This document shows positions 26,876-37,164 of a stretch of DNA of 64,000 nucleotides, in pieces. Made by a program: the position numbers and the translations under genes. The first letter of the stretch is position 1; every line of letters begins with the position of its first letter. The notes beneath the pieces were generated by a model. The model worked only from the letters and a program-made list of their open reading frames with translations. It was not told the origin of the DNA and made no database searches. This DNA comes from Bombilactobacillus folatiphilus (lineage in GTDB: Bacteria; Bacillota; Bacilli; Lactobacillales; Lactobacillaceae), in assembly GCF_023380265.1 (NCBI RefSeq), contig NZ_CP093366.1:1550001-1614000 (forward strand), in the 5' to 3' direction.

Positions 26876-27496
26876 TCATTCCATTAAATTACTGGGCGCT
26901 TTTCGATTATAATAACGCAAATCAACTTGCCCGCTATCTTCATGAACCACTAAATGCACCATAGCCGCATTAGCAATTTCCACCAGTTGACTAACATGGT
27001 CGATGCCTAACAAGCGCTGGACTAACACGCGCCCCACGGTCCCATGACACACCAGCAACACTTTTTGATGAGGATTATTCTTGATTAAATCTTGCTCAAA
27101 CGCCAATAAACGCTGACCTAAGTGCGCGTAACTTTCACCAGTGCTATATTTGGTATACTCTTCGGTTGAATAACCCCATGCATCAAAAACTTGCGGATAA
27201 TGCGTTTGCAACCAATGCTCATCCTGTCCGTCCCAATCACCGTAATCAATCTCACGCAACCGTTCATCAATCTGCAATGGCAATTGTTCTTGACTCAAAA
27301 TCTGCGCGGTTTGAACCGCTCGCTGTAGAGGACTGGTATATAAAGCATCAATTTGATTCATGTCTAAACTGGCTTTTAACGTTTTAACTTGCTGAATTCC
27401 CTGGTCATTCAAGGGTAAATCCGTTCCTGCACCATTCATTTTGCCAGTTTTATTAGTATCAGTTTGACCATGACGTACAATATATAAATCTAACAC
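26876..27496 (-). CDS. Histidine phosphatase family protein (phosphoglycerate mutase-like)
   Basis: This 206-residue protein has the RHGQTDTNKTG phosphohistidine motif at residues 7-17, EIDYGDWDG near residue 87, and the second catalytic His in LLVCHGTVGR near residue 148. It belongs to the GpmB/CobC-like branch of cofactor-independent-looking small phosphatases. The substrate is unknown. It starts 9 bases after the murR stop on the same strand, so it may be part of the murQ-murR transcript. Confidence 0.85.
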   Translation of the reverse strand: MLDLYIVRHGQTDTNKTGKMNGAGTDLPLNDQGIQQVKTLKASLDMNQIDALYTSPLQRAVQTAQILSQEQLPLQIDERLREIDYGDWDGQDEHWLQTHYPQVFDAWGYSTEEYTKYSTGESYAHLGQRLLAFEQDLIKNNPHQKVLLVCHGTVGRVLVQRLLGIDHVSQLVEIANAAMVHLVVHEDSGQVDLRYYNRKAPSNLME

Positions 27497-27505
27497 TTTA
27501 AAACC

Positions 27506-28369
27506 TCACTTTAATTGCTTGTTTTTATACTGATCTAATATCGCTCGTGAACGTTCAATACTCGTTTGACACTGCTCGTAATTCTCACTCATATAAGCAT
27601 AATAAATAATATCCACCAACATTAATTGTGCTTGCAACGAATGCGTCGCGGCCACACGAATCTTGCCTTCTCGCGATTGCGATGTTTGCAAACTCACATC
27701 GGCCAACTGCTGCAAATGGTTTTTGCCTAATGCAGTCGTAGTGATTAATTTAACTCCATTTTGCCGCGCGTATTTGGCTAAAGTTAAAGCTTCCGGTGAC
27801 TCCCCCGTATTAGAAATAATCCACAACACCACTTGCTGCGTGGCTGTGTTCACCACCAACGGTAATAATTGATTCAAATCAGCACTACTAACCACGCCAA
27901 TTCCTAATCGTGACCATTTCTGCGCCAGATCTTGAGCCACCAGATTAGAAGCACCAACACCAAAAGTTAAAAATTGTTGACCGTGCCCTAACAATTCGAC
28001 CACTTGTTGAATTGTGGCATCAGTTAGGTTATCGCTAGTTTCCTGTAAAGAACGTTGCGCATTGTCTACCAATTTGTTTTTGATAGAGGCCACACTTTCA
28101 TGCGCGGTTAATTCTTGATGGATGGCCGACGCAACTTGCTGCTTTGTCAAATCCGCCGACAATTGTAATTTCAAACTATTATAATCCGCATAACCCAAGC
28201 TTCGCACGAAACGACTGACTGCTGCCGGACTCGTTTTTGTTGCTGCCGCTAATTTTTGGCCTGTCATTGTTAAAACTGTCTGAGGATGCGCGCTGACATA
28301 TTTCGCTAAAATTCGATCAGTTTTGGACAATGATGCAAATAAATTGGCAATATTTCCCTGAACACTCAT
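27506..28369 (-). CDS. murR: MurR/RpiR family transcriptional regulator
   Basis: This 287-residue protein has an N-terminal helix-turn-helix (about residues 10-75, with AAATKTSPAAVSRFVRSLGY) and a C-terminal SIS sugar-phosphate-binding domain with LTFGVGASNLVAQDL and VVLWIISNTGESPE. Such regulators sense sugar phosphates; MurR senses MurNAc-6-phosphate. The ATG at 28369 overlaps the murQ stop as ATGA and is preferred over an upstream TTG. The palindrome in the murQ-kinase gap is a likely binding site. The gene symbol rests on its coupling to murQ. Confidence 0.85.
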   Translation of the reverse strand: MSVQGNIANLFASLSKTDRILAKYVSAHPQTVLTMTGQKLAAATKTSPAAVSRFVRSLGYADYNSLKLQLSADLTKQQVASAIHQELTAHESVASIKNKLVDNAQRSLQETSDNLTDATIQQVVELLGHGQQFLTFGVGASNLVAQDLAQKWSRLGIGVVSSADLNQLLPLVVNTATQQVVLWIISNTGESPEALTLAKYARQNGVKLITTTALGKNHLQQLADVSLQTSQSREGKIRVAATHSLQAQLMLVDIIYYAYMSENYEQCQTSIERSRAILDQYKNKQLK

Positions 28370-29277
28370 TTCGTGGACGCTTTCTGCCAAGCTAGCTGGA
28401 CAGCTTGGGCAATCCGATCATCACTTTGTTGCAATAATTGATCTGCTTGTCTTTCATTGGTTTGGGTCAAAATCATGACAATTGCGGTTTTCGGACGTTG
28501 ATGAGCAGCGTCAAAAGTTGTTTGAGCGGTGGCAGCGTCACAATCGGTAGCCCGTTGAATAATACGTTTTGCACGATCAATTAATTTGGCATTAGTGGGC
28601 TGGACATCTACCATCAAATTACCATAAACCTTGCCTGCTTCAATCAAGGCCGTTGTCGAAATCATATTCAAAACTAATTTTTGCGCCGTTCCCGCCTTCA
28701 TACGCGTCGAACCGGTCACCACTTCTGGTCCGGTGACCACCTCAATCGGAAAATCGGCGTGTTGGCTTAGCTCTGCTTCCGGATTACAAGCCAGTGAGCC
28801 GGTCTGAGCACCGACTGAACGGGCATAATCCAAACCACCAATTACATAAGGCGTCCGCCCAGATGCAGCAATCCCCAAATAAAAATCATGCGAACCAAAG
28901 TTGCGCGCCACTAAATCTTGTTTGCCTAATTCAACACTATCTTCAGCGCCTTCAACAGCCTGCAACATTGCTTGCTCTCCCCCCGCAATCAACGCTTGAA
29001 ACATAGTAGGGGCTACACCATAAGTCGGCACCGTCTCAGCAGCATCGAGCACTGCCAAGCGCCCACTAGTTCCCGCGCCACCATAAAAGATATGCCCGCC
29101 TTGGCGCAAGCTAGCCCGAATTGCAGTGACCACGTTAGTAATTTGCATTAAAACAGCTTTTTGTCCAATGATTTGGGGGACAGTTTGATCTTCTTGATTA
29201 ATCAGCGTCAAAATTTCTTGCGTGGATAATTCGTCAATATGTGTAGAATGGGGATTTTGTTGTTCAGTTGATTGCAT
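28366..29277 (-). CDS. murQ: N-acetylmuramic acid 6-phosphate etherase
   Basis: This 303-residue SIS-domain enzyme cleaves the lactyl ether of MurNAc-6-phosphate to give GlcNAc-6-phosphate and D-lactate. Motifs are YGGAGTSGRLAVLDAAE near residues 60-76, with a catalytic Glu just before TVPTYG, and the C-terminal substrate-binding ST-R-MKAGTAQKLVLNMIST. It belongs to a peptidoglycan-recycling cluster with the regulator and a divergent sugar kinase. No MurP-type PTS is in the window, so MurNAc probably enters by another route and is phosphorylated by the kinase. Confidence 0.95.
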   Translation of the reverse strand: MQSTEQQNPHSTHIDELSTQEILTLINQEDQTVPQIIGQKAVLMQITNVVTAIRASLRQGGHIFYGGAGTSGRLAVLDAAETVPTYGVAPTMFQALIAGGEQAMLQAVEGAEDSVELGKQDLVARNFGSHDFYLGIAASGRTPYVIGGLDYARSVGAQTGSLACNPEAELSQHADFPIEVVTGPEVVTGSTRMKAGTAQKLVLNMISTTALIEAGKVYGNLMVDVQPTNAKLIDRAKRIIQRATDCDAATAQTTFDAAHQRPKTAIVMILTQTNERQADQLLQQSDDRIAQAVQLAWQKASTK

Positions 29278-29305
29278 CCCAGTTCATCTACCTTTTCTGA
29301 TTTTT

Positions 29306-29365
29306 TTGAAATTAAATTACATAAAAAATATAAAAAGTTGAAATTAAATTTCTTTAAGCTATAAT
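29306..29365. promoter_or_regulatory. Candidate MurR operators and kinase promoter
   Basis: TTGAAATTAAATT occurs twice, at 29306 and 29338, exactly 32 bases apart. The second copy extends to GAAATT-A-AATTTC (29340-29352), a perfect palindrome; the first differs by one base. It overlaps the -35 of TTGAAA-16-TATAAT (29338-29365), the kinase promoter. The murQ promoter must lie in the same gap. Confidence 0.7.
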
Positions 29366-29416
29366 TTAACCATCATCACACCTGTTGTCAATCAAAAATT
29401 ATCAGGAGGCAAAATT

Positions 29417-30304
29417 TTGAGTTACTTAATCGGCATCGACTGTGGCGGAACCCACATTATGGGACAATTGTGGCAAACCCAACCGGAAAAACTTTTAACA
29501 GAAGTGCCCGGCGAACCCGGCAATCTGACCTTAAATTATGACACCGCCGTCGCCAATCTTGAACATGTACTAGACGAGCTTTTATCCACTTGTCCAGCAG
29601 CACCAGAGCAAATTCTAATCGGTCTGGCCGGCTTAGAAGCCAGTGGTCAAGCAACCAAACTGCAAAAACAGCTCGTAGCCCAATATCATTTGCCTATTCA
29701 ATTGGTCAGTGATGCCAAACTTGCTTTGCTGAATGGTCTTCAAGGACAAGATGGTATGTTGATTATTGCAGGTACGGGTTCCGTAATTTATGCGCGGCAG
29801 CAAGGACATTTTTTCCGCAATGGCGGTTGGGGTTATATTCTAGGTGATGAAGGCAGCGCATTCGATATTGCCAAAACAGCTCTGCAACAAGTGCTGAAAG
29901 CTTACGATAATGACACCTTGAGCTCCTTAACACAACCGTTACTAACCAAATTGCAAGCTACTGATATTCAAGACGCTGTGCACACTTTTTATAATCAAGA
30001 TCGTACTCAAAATGCCCAATTGGCAATGACAGTGGCTAATCTAGCACAACAAAACAATCCAGAAGCCCAATATATTATTGAATTGTGTGCCAAAAAATTA
30101 AGTCAACAAGCCTTGAATTTATTACACCACCATCAAATGACTTTGCCTACCAAAATCGTTTTATCTGGTTCAGTATTACTCAATAATCAAGCATTTCAAA
30201 CTGCTTTGAAACAAAGCATTCAATCGCAAATTTCTGCTATCGACTTCTTACCCGTTAGTCATAATAATGCCCACGGTGTGCTGTATTGGCATTATTGGCA
30301 ATAA
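29417..30304 (+). CDS. murK: BadF/BadG-type ATPase family sugar kinase, probable MurNAc/GlcNAc kinase
   Basis: This 295-residue actin-fold kinase has the phosphate-1 motif GIDCGGTHIMG at residue 5, a second phosphate loop in MLIIAGTGSVIYA near residue 114, and an adenine-site motif in KIVLSGSVLLNN near residue 255. It resembles GlcNAc and MurNAc kinases. Its divergent position to murQR points to MurNAc phosphorylation. It starts with TTG after AGGAGG (29404-29409). The pathway would be MurNAc, then MurNAc-6-phosphate, then GlcNAc-6-phosphate. The gene symbol is by context. Confidence 0.8.
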   Translation: MSYLIGIDCGGTHIMGQLWQTQPEKLLTEVPGEPGNLTLNYDTAVANLEHVLDELLSTCPAAPEQILIGLAGLEASGQATKLQKQLVAQYHLPIQLVSDAKLALLNGLQGQDGMLIIAGTGSVIYARQQGHFFRNGGWGYILGDEGSAFDIAKTALQQVLKAYDNDTLSSLTQPLLTKLQATDIQDAVHTFYNQDRTQNAQLAMTVANLAQQNNPEAQYIIELCAKKLSQQALNLLHHHQMTLPTKIVLSGSVLLNNQAFQTALKQSIQSQISAIDFLPVSHNNAHGVLYWHYWQ

Positions 30305-30350
30305 AAAAAGTTTTGCCGTCTACTTTTCAATAGATGACAAAACTTTTTTA
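30304..30350. terminator. Bidirectional terminator
   Basis: AAAAAAGTTTTG and CAAAACTTTTTT, extended by a weaker inner stem, end both convergent genes. Confidence 0.85.
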
Positions 30351-31223
30351 TTCACTTTGAACGCGATAAGCCAAAGCAAAGTTGCCTAAAGTGGCTGAAC
30401 CATTATTTTTCACCCGCGGCATGGTGAGATATTGATCTAACGCCGGAACTTGCACATAGCCACCTAACAGTTGATTAAATTGGGCACGAACTTTTGTCAA
30501 AAAGTCTTCACTAATCACACCGCCACCAAAAACAATATTATCTGGACGCAAAATCATTGTTTGTTGAATCGCCGCTTGTGCTAAATAATAAGCCATAATA
30601 TCCCAAACTTGATGATCGTGCGAAACATCTTGACCTTTAACACCTAAGCGCGCTTCAAACGTTGGTCCAGACACCAACCCTTCCAAACAATCATTATGAA
30701 ATGGACAGATACCCGCAAAATCCAAATCCGCAGGATGGCGTTTGACAAAAGTGTGACCCATTTCCGGATGACCGATCCCTTGCAAGATTTGACCATTAAT
30801 CACCGCGCCACCACCAACGCCGGTGCCGACTGTGTAATAGACCAAAGAATTGATTTTTTCATTGAATAGTTGCGACGTGACATACTCGCCATAAGCCGAA
30901 CCATTCACATCTGTCGTAAAATAAATCGGCAATTGCAATGCTTGTTTCAGCGGACCAATCAAATCCACGTGACTCCAGTTGGCCTTGGGCGTATCGGTAA
31001 TATAGCCATAATATTGATTATTTTTTTGCAATTCAATTGGACCAAACGAAGCTACCGACAACGCGGTCAATTCAGGAAATTTTTGAAAATATGTAATTGC
31101 CTGTTGAATTGTCGTTTCTGGATCCGTGGTAGGAAATTGGATCTGATCTAAGACCCGATAGTCTTCATTGCCAACTGCACAAACGAACTTTGTGCCACCA
31201 GCTTCAATACTTCCTAATAACAT
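30348..31223 (-). CDS. ROK family fructokinase
   Basis: This 291-residue ROK kinase has the N-terminal GSIEAGGTKFVCAVG, the DVNGSAYGEY sugar-site region near residue 104, and the ROK zinc site HPEMGHTFVKRHPADL followed by a C-P-F-H-N-D-C cluster. The IEAGGTKF start and zinc cluster are typical of the Firmicutes fructokinase group (ScrK/GmuE). It phosphorylates fructose, and possibly mannose, with ATP. A cre-like site (15 of 16) lies 35 bases upstream of the start. No transporter gene is adjacent. Confidence 0.85.
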   Translation of the reverse strand: MLLGSIEAGGTKFVCAVGNEDYRVLDQIQFPTTDPETTIQQAITYFQKFPELTALSVASFGPIELQKNNQYYGYITDTPKANWSHVDLIGPLKQALQLPIYFTTDVNGSAYGEYVTSQLFNEKINSLVYYTVGTGVGGGAVINGQILQGIGHPEMGHTFVKRHPADLDFAGICPFHNDCLEGLVSGPTFEARLGVKGQDVSHDHQVWDIMAYYLAQAAIQQTMILRPDNIVFGGGVISEDFLTKVRAQFNQLLGGYVQVPALDQYLTMPRVKNNGSATLGNFALAYRVQSE

Positions 31224-31257
31224 TTTTCAACTCTCCCTTTCGCAAATATCATACCTT

Positions 31258-31273
31258 ATTCAAACGCTTTCAA
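31258..31273 (-). promoter_or_regulatory. Candidate cre site upstream of the ROK kinase
   Basis: TTGAAAGCGTTTGAAT on the minus strand differs from WTGNNANCGNWNNCAW at one position. It lies 35-50 bases before the kinase start. Confidence 0.55.
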
Positions 31274-31377
31274 TCAATAACTTTCTGACATTATAGAACC
31301 TTCATAAAAAACGCTTTATTGCTTAACCTTGTGTTAAACTTAATTACATAAAAGTTTGGCAAAGGAGTCCTTAATTA

Positions 31378-33820
<2,443 letters not shown>

Positions 33821-33830
33821 AATAATTACA

Positions 33831-33872
33831 ATTAAAAGAGCAAACTGATAATCAGTTTGCTCTTTTAATTTT
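33831..33872. terminator. Bidirectional terminator
   Basis: TTAAAAGAGCAAACTGAT and its exact complement form a long palindrome with T-runs on both strands. Confidence 0.92.
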
Positions 33873-33907
33873 GGCAACTTCAAGTTCACCAATCAACACT
33901 ATCCATG

Positions 33908-34329
33908 TCAGTGTCCCTTCTTTTTTTCTTTCCTCTTCTCTTGTTTTAATTGAAACTTTTTCTCTTTTTGCAGCTCTTTATTTTCCTTAGTCCTTTTTTT
34001 TCGTGCTAATTTCGCCTTTTCCCTATTTTCCTGCATCGTTACCTGTACTTTTGTTGAGAGTACCGGTTTTCTTTTTTCTTTATTAATCTTACGTTGCATT
34101 TTTTTCGGGTTTAACCTTTTTTCAGGTTTTGCTTGGACCAAAAAAGCATTATCGCTGGCTATCTTTAAATCGTTTTTCTTAATCAAGGCTTGAAGTTTGC
34201 AATTCACAAACACTTCGACCTCTTTGTCTTTAGGCTCTGGACCAAAAACATACTTAACGACTCGATAATCGCCCTTTAAACCTTCATATTCTATCAGTCC
34301 GCACCAATAAAATAAACGGTTAGTTTCAT
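33908..34329 (-). pseudogene. yjdF: yjdF (DUF2992) with an N-terminal frameshift
   Basis: The C-terminal half is clearly YjdF-like: a long basic helix with STKVQ near its start and KEKKFQLKQEKRKEKKKGH at the end. The natural start would be the ATG at 34329 after AGGAGGGG, which reads MKLTVYFIGAD and then stops at TGA. A different frame continues as YWCGLIEYEG and KYVFGPEPKDKEVEVFVN, the expected YjdF sequence. Compared with family members, about ten bases are missing between VYF and YW, so the gene is frameshifted. A GTG at 34213, with AGAGG before it, could still give a short C-terminal product. A possible sequencing error should be kept in mind. Confidence 0.75.
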
Positions 34330-34334
34330 TACGT

Positions 34335-34446
34335 TCCCCTCCTTAAAAATAAGGAAATGGACAACCCGAGGGGGCAGGTTACTGACATAACTTTTATGTT
34401 TATGGACTACCAACCATAATGTGTTTTTATTCCTGAAGTAATTATA
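34335..34446 (-). promoter_or_regulatory. Structured leader of yjdF, probable yjdF riboswitch
   Basis: A TATAAT -10 lies at 34441-34446. The leader then contains a TTATGG/CCATAA hairpin with loop TTGGTAGT, an ACATAA/TTATGT hairpin, and a GTAACC...GGGTTGTCC segment shortly before the gene. Position and pieces fit the yjdF (azaaromatic-sensing) riboswitch class that precedes yjdF genes. I recall the consensus only roughly, so the class is probable, not certain. Confidence 0.55.
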
Positions 34447-34523
34447 CTTCAAAAATAGGTAATGAGTAGACAATTACCAATAACTCGAAGTTTGGCGTTG
34501 GTTAAGATTCTCATTTAAATCTT

Positions 34524-35252
34524 TTAGAAACTATTATTATTAGTCAATACTGGCATCAAAATGACATAACCAACGATTAAGTAAAAGATTGACACAACAA
34601 TGGCACTGCCAAACGAAGCATTATTACCATTTTGCATCCCCCAAACAATAGTAACCAAATAGTCTAAGCCAAAATGACATAACATAGGAAATAGTAAATT
34701 ATTGGTTCTAACAAAAATACTAGCAAACACAAAGCCCATGGCCGTCGTCTGCAAAACTTGGATTATTGTTGCCGAAAAACTTTGCGAGTATAGATTCAGA
34801 AAATGCTCCGAACCAAACAAGATACTGGAAATGATCATCGGCAATAAAATACGTCCGTTCTGCTTTTTGAAATGATCAAATAATTCAAATAGGGTCAACA
34901 GCACAACTCCTCGAAAAAGATACTCTTCAGTTATACCAGCCATCAAACCGATAGCAATAGCATTCCAAAAATTCTTGATATTCATCAAACCCATAATAAT
35001 TAAAATTCCAGCAACAACTAAAATGCTTTTTCGTTGATCCTTGTTGAGTTTCAGAGAAATAGGCATTTTTCGTTTTGTCAACCAATTATTCAACAGAATC
35101 AGTAAGCAAAAGAATAAAGACTTATCTAAAAATAAAAACAGTACGCTATTATTTTCATGAATGTATCTCGAAAAATTCACCATACAAAATTCAAATAAAA
35201 CTTCCATAACCAGTAATAATAAAAGTCTATTTGCCAATTTTTTATGACTCAT
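34524..35252 (-). CDS. CPBP family intramembrane metalloprotease
   Basis: This 242-residue protein has about seven membrane helices and the Abi/CAAX motifs. EEYLFRG lies near residue 113 with the paired Glu residues, and LFGSEHFLN near residue 145 takes the place of the usual FxxxH motif. A further His lies in MLCHFGLD near residue 195. These form the metal site of Rce1-like proteases. In lactic acid bacteria such proteins often protect against bacteriocins or process peptides, but no bacteriocin gene is visible next to it. Function is therefore open. Confidence 0.85.
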   Translation of the reverse strand: MSHKKLANRLLLLLVMEVLFEFCMVNFSRYIHENNSVLFLFLDKSLFFCLLILLNNWLTKRKMPISLKLNKDQRKSILVVAGILIIMGLMNIKNFWNAIAIGLMAGITEEYLFRGVVLLTLFELFDHFKKQNGRILLPMIISSILFGSEHFLNLYSQSFSATIIQVLQTTAMGFVFASIFVRTNNLLFPMLCHFGLDYLVTIVWGMQNGNNASFGSAIVVSIFYLIVGYVILMPVLTNNNSF

Positions 35253-35422
35253 ACGTACATTCTCCTAAATATAATAAAATTTCAAAAATACTCAATCTAT
35301 TTTACTTTAATAAAAGTATATAATATGGTAAGTGGTTATCTATGGGAAAAATAGTAACCATGTTTAATATGACAGATGACAAGTTTAACTTTTATATCAT
35401 GCTTTTATCTAATCTCATAACT

Positions 35423-35460
35423 AAAAAAGACTCCCATGAGCTTAACAATGGGAGTCTATT
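35423..35460 (-). terminator. Terminator of the 50-residue protein gene
   Basis: AGACTCCCAT and ATGGGAGTCT form a 10-bp stem. A T-run follows on the minus strand. Confidence 0.85.
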
Positions 35461-35471
35461 TATTTAATCAA

Positions 35472-35624
35472 TTATTTTGTAGCGAGTTTACTTTCTTTTT
35501 TCATTTCATCCAAACCGTTACGCAAGAAAGCTAGAACTGCTTCATGCTGTTGACGACGTTTTGAAGAATTTAATTTGGAGACTGGGCGGCGACGTCCGGT
35601 CACACCTTTATGTGTATTAGCCAT
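35472..35624 (-). CDS. Small basic protein of 50 residues
   Basis: The gene starts at ATG 35624 with GGGAGGAGG well placed upstream and ends 12 bases before a strong terminator, so it is a genuine transcription unit. The product begins MANTHKGVTGRRRPVSK, is rich in Arg and Lys in the first half, and ends in an amphipathic helix (LRNGLDEMKKESK). I do not recognise the family. It could bind nucleic acid, given the basic head, but this is only a composition-based guess. Confidence 0.75.
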   Translation of the reverse strand: MANTHKGVTGRRRPVSKLNSSKRRQQHEAVLAFLRNGLDEMKKESKLATK

Positions 35625-35716
35625 CGTAATCCTCCTCCCTGTTTGAAAATCAATTTAATCTAACTATTTCATTTTACGGAAAAAACGTTCCAGATTCAAG
35701 TCATAATTGCAAATCT

Positions 35717-36577
35717 TTACTGACCGTTATTATTCACCCGCCGAACCGCGTCAGCTCTAACCAATTGATTCTGACCAATCTGATAAAACGGTTGATTATT
35801 GACCATCAAAAAACGATTCGTATACCACGCACTTTGCGCCGGTAACACGCGGCTTAAAATCGGCTGACCAGCCGCATCATACAAAACTGTATTTTGTTGA
35901 ACCTGTACAACACCATCTAAATCATAAACTTGCGGATTATTTTCCCATTGTGGATAACTGAACCAATCCTCTTGACCCGCCAGATCATAGTGACTAGGAT
36001 AGCGCAGCTCATCTAATCCCTGTTTTTTCGTATATTGATAATAATCTTGCGCTGTTTGCTGTTGAGCAGCTGTCCACCTTTGGGAATTTGGTGTCCAAAA
36101 AGTTTGCACAATATACAGTGTCCCACTTGTACTTTTGGCAATGCCCAAACCTACATCTGTATACAACGGATTCAACATATTTTTACGGTGTCCAAAATCC
36201 GGATTACCGTAATCATCGTATAAAAAAGCCGTCGCGTTCACCACATTTTGCCACAAATTGCCCGTATCCAAAATCCGAACCAAATTCTCACCTGAATACA
36301 TATCCGGATAAATCTCGCCCCAATGTCCATCATGACTCAAACTATGTTCTTGCATCAACTGTTCGACCCGCTCTTGCGAAAAAGTATTTAACTGCGAATT
36401 CATTTGTAAAGTAGCCAATTGATTTTGGGAACGTAAGCGATTCAATTCTTGTGTTAGAGCTGCTTGATACGAGGCAGTATCCACGGCTGCCGTCACTTGC
36501 TGCGCCATGAATCCGCCCACCACAAATAAGCCACAACTCACAACCAACAACTGAAACCATTTTTGGCAAGCACGCAT
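35717..36577 (-). CDS. Secreted CAP-domain protein with SLAP-like C-terminus
   Basis: This 286-residue protein begins with a signal peptide (hydrophobic core about residues 9-25, cleavage likely after VTA). A CAP/SCP domain follows (about residues 33-150) with SHDGHWGEIYPDMYSGENLVR and FGHRKNMLNP, including the conserved His and Glu pairs. The C-terminal part (about residues 215-280), with VQVQQNTVLYDAAGQP, resembles a SLAP surface-layer attachment domain. It is therefore probably exported and bound to the cell wall. GGGAGGT precedes the ATG at 36577. It lies divergent to marR across a large palindrome. Confidence 0.85.
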   Translation of the reverse strand: MRACQKWFQLLVVSCGLFVVGGFMAQQVTAAVDTASYQAALTQELNRLRSQNQLATLQMNSQLNTFSQERVEQLMQEHSLSHDGHWGEIYPDMYSGENLVRILDTGNLWQNVVNATAFLYDDYGNPDFGHRKNMLNPLYTDVGLGIAKSTSGTLYIVQTFWTPNSQRWTAAQQQTAQDYYQYTKKQGLDELRYPSHYDLAGQEDWFSYPQWENNPQVYDLDGVVQVQQNTVLYDAAGQPILSRVLPAQSAWYTNRFLMVNNQPFYQIGQNQLVRADAVRRVNNNGQ

Positions 36578-36635
36578 GACTGACCTCCCGTACATATCCT
36601 TCTTAATTAATTATACTCTAAAAAATTTGTTGGCA

Positions 36636-36668
36636 ATCAATCAATGTTTCATAAATTCATTGATTGAT
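36636..36668. promoter_or_regulatory. Candidate MarR operator
   Basis: ATCAATCAATG (36636-36646) and CATTGATTGAT (36658-36668) form a perfect 11-bp inverted repeat with an 11-base gap. It lies between the CAP gene and marR, overlapping a likely -35 (TTGATG, 36664-36669) of marR. Confidence 0.7.
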
Positions 36669-36717
36669 GAATTTCCTACATTAATATGCTAAATTATTAT
36701 TAGGAGGTGTTGCGTGT

Positions 36718-37164
36718 TTGACTGAAAACATCATGCACTTAATCAAAATTGTTTCAAACCAATTATCCCGTCAAATTAACCATTTTGCGAAGCAATTTGG
36801 TTTAACGGGGATTCAAATTCAAATTATTGATTACTTGAATCATTTACCACAAAATCAATTTGTTTATCAACGTGATATTGAGCGCGAATTCAATATTCGT
36901 CGTTCAACAGCTACAAGTGTTTTACAGAAAATGGAAGAAAACCAATTGATTGTACGTAATGTTTCCCCGTCGGATTCCCGTTTAAAAATTGTATCCGTTT
37001 TGCCAAAAGCGGAGGCATTACAACCACAAATTAGTGCTTTCTTGGAACGGAGTAATCGTGAAATTTTAGATAACTTAAGTTCACTGCAACGCCGATCATT
37101 TATTAAAGCACTTGAGAAAATTCCACTCAAATTAAAACAACCTGAAACCTTGGAGGATGAATAA
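36718..37164 (+). CDS. MarR family transcriptional regulator
   Basis: This 148-residue protein has the winged-helix layout of MarR: FGLTGIQIQIIDYL near residue 27, recognition helix region IRRSTATSVLQKME near residue 60, and the wing with SPSDSRLKIVSVLPKA near residue 81. It starts with TTG after AGGAGGTG. The stop overlaps the start region of the nucleoside hydrolase gene, so the two are coupled. It probably autoregulates through the palindrome upstream and may also control the divergent CAP gene. The signal is unknown. Confidence 0.9.
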   Translation: MTENIMHLIKIVSNQLSRQINHFAKQFGLTGIQIQIIDYLNHLPQNQFVYQRDIEREFNIRRSTATSVLQKMEENQLIVRNVSPSDSRLKIVSVLPKAEALQPQISAFLERSNREILDNLSSLQRRSFIKALEKIPLKLKQPETLEDE

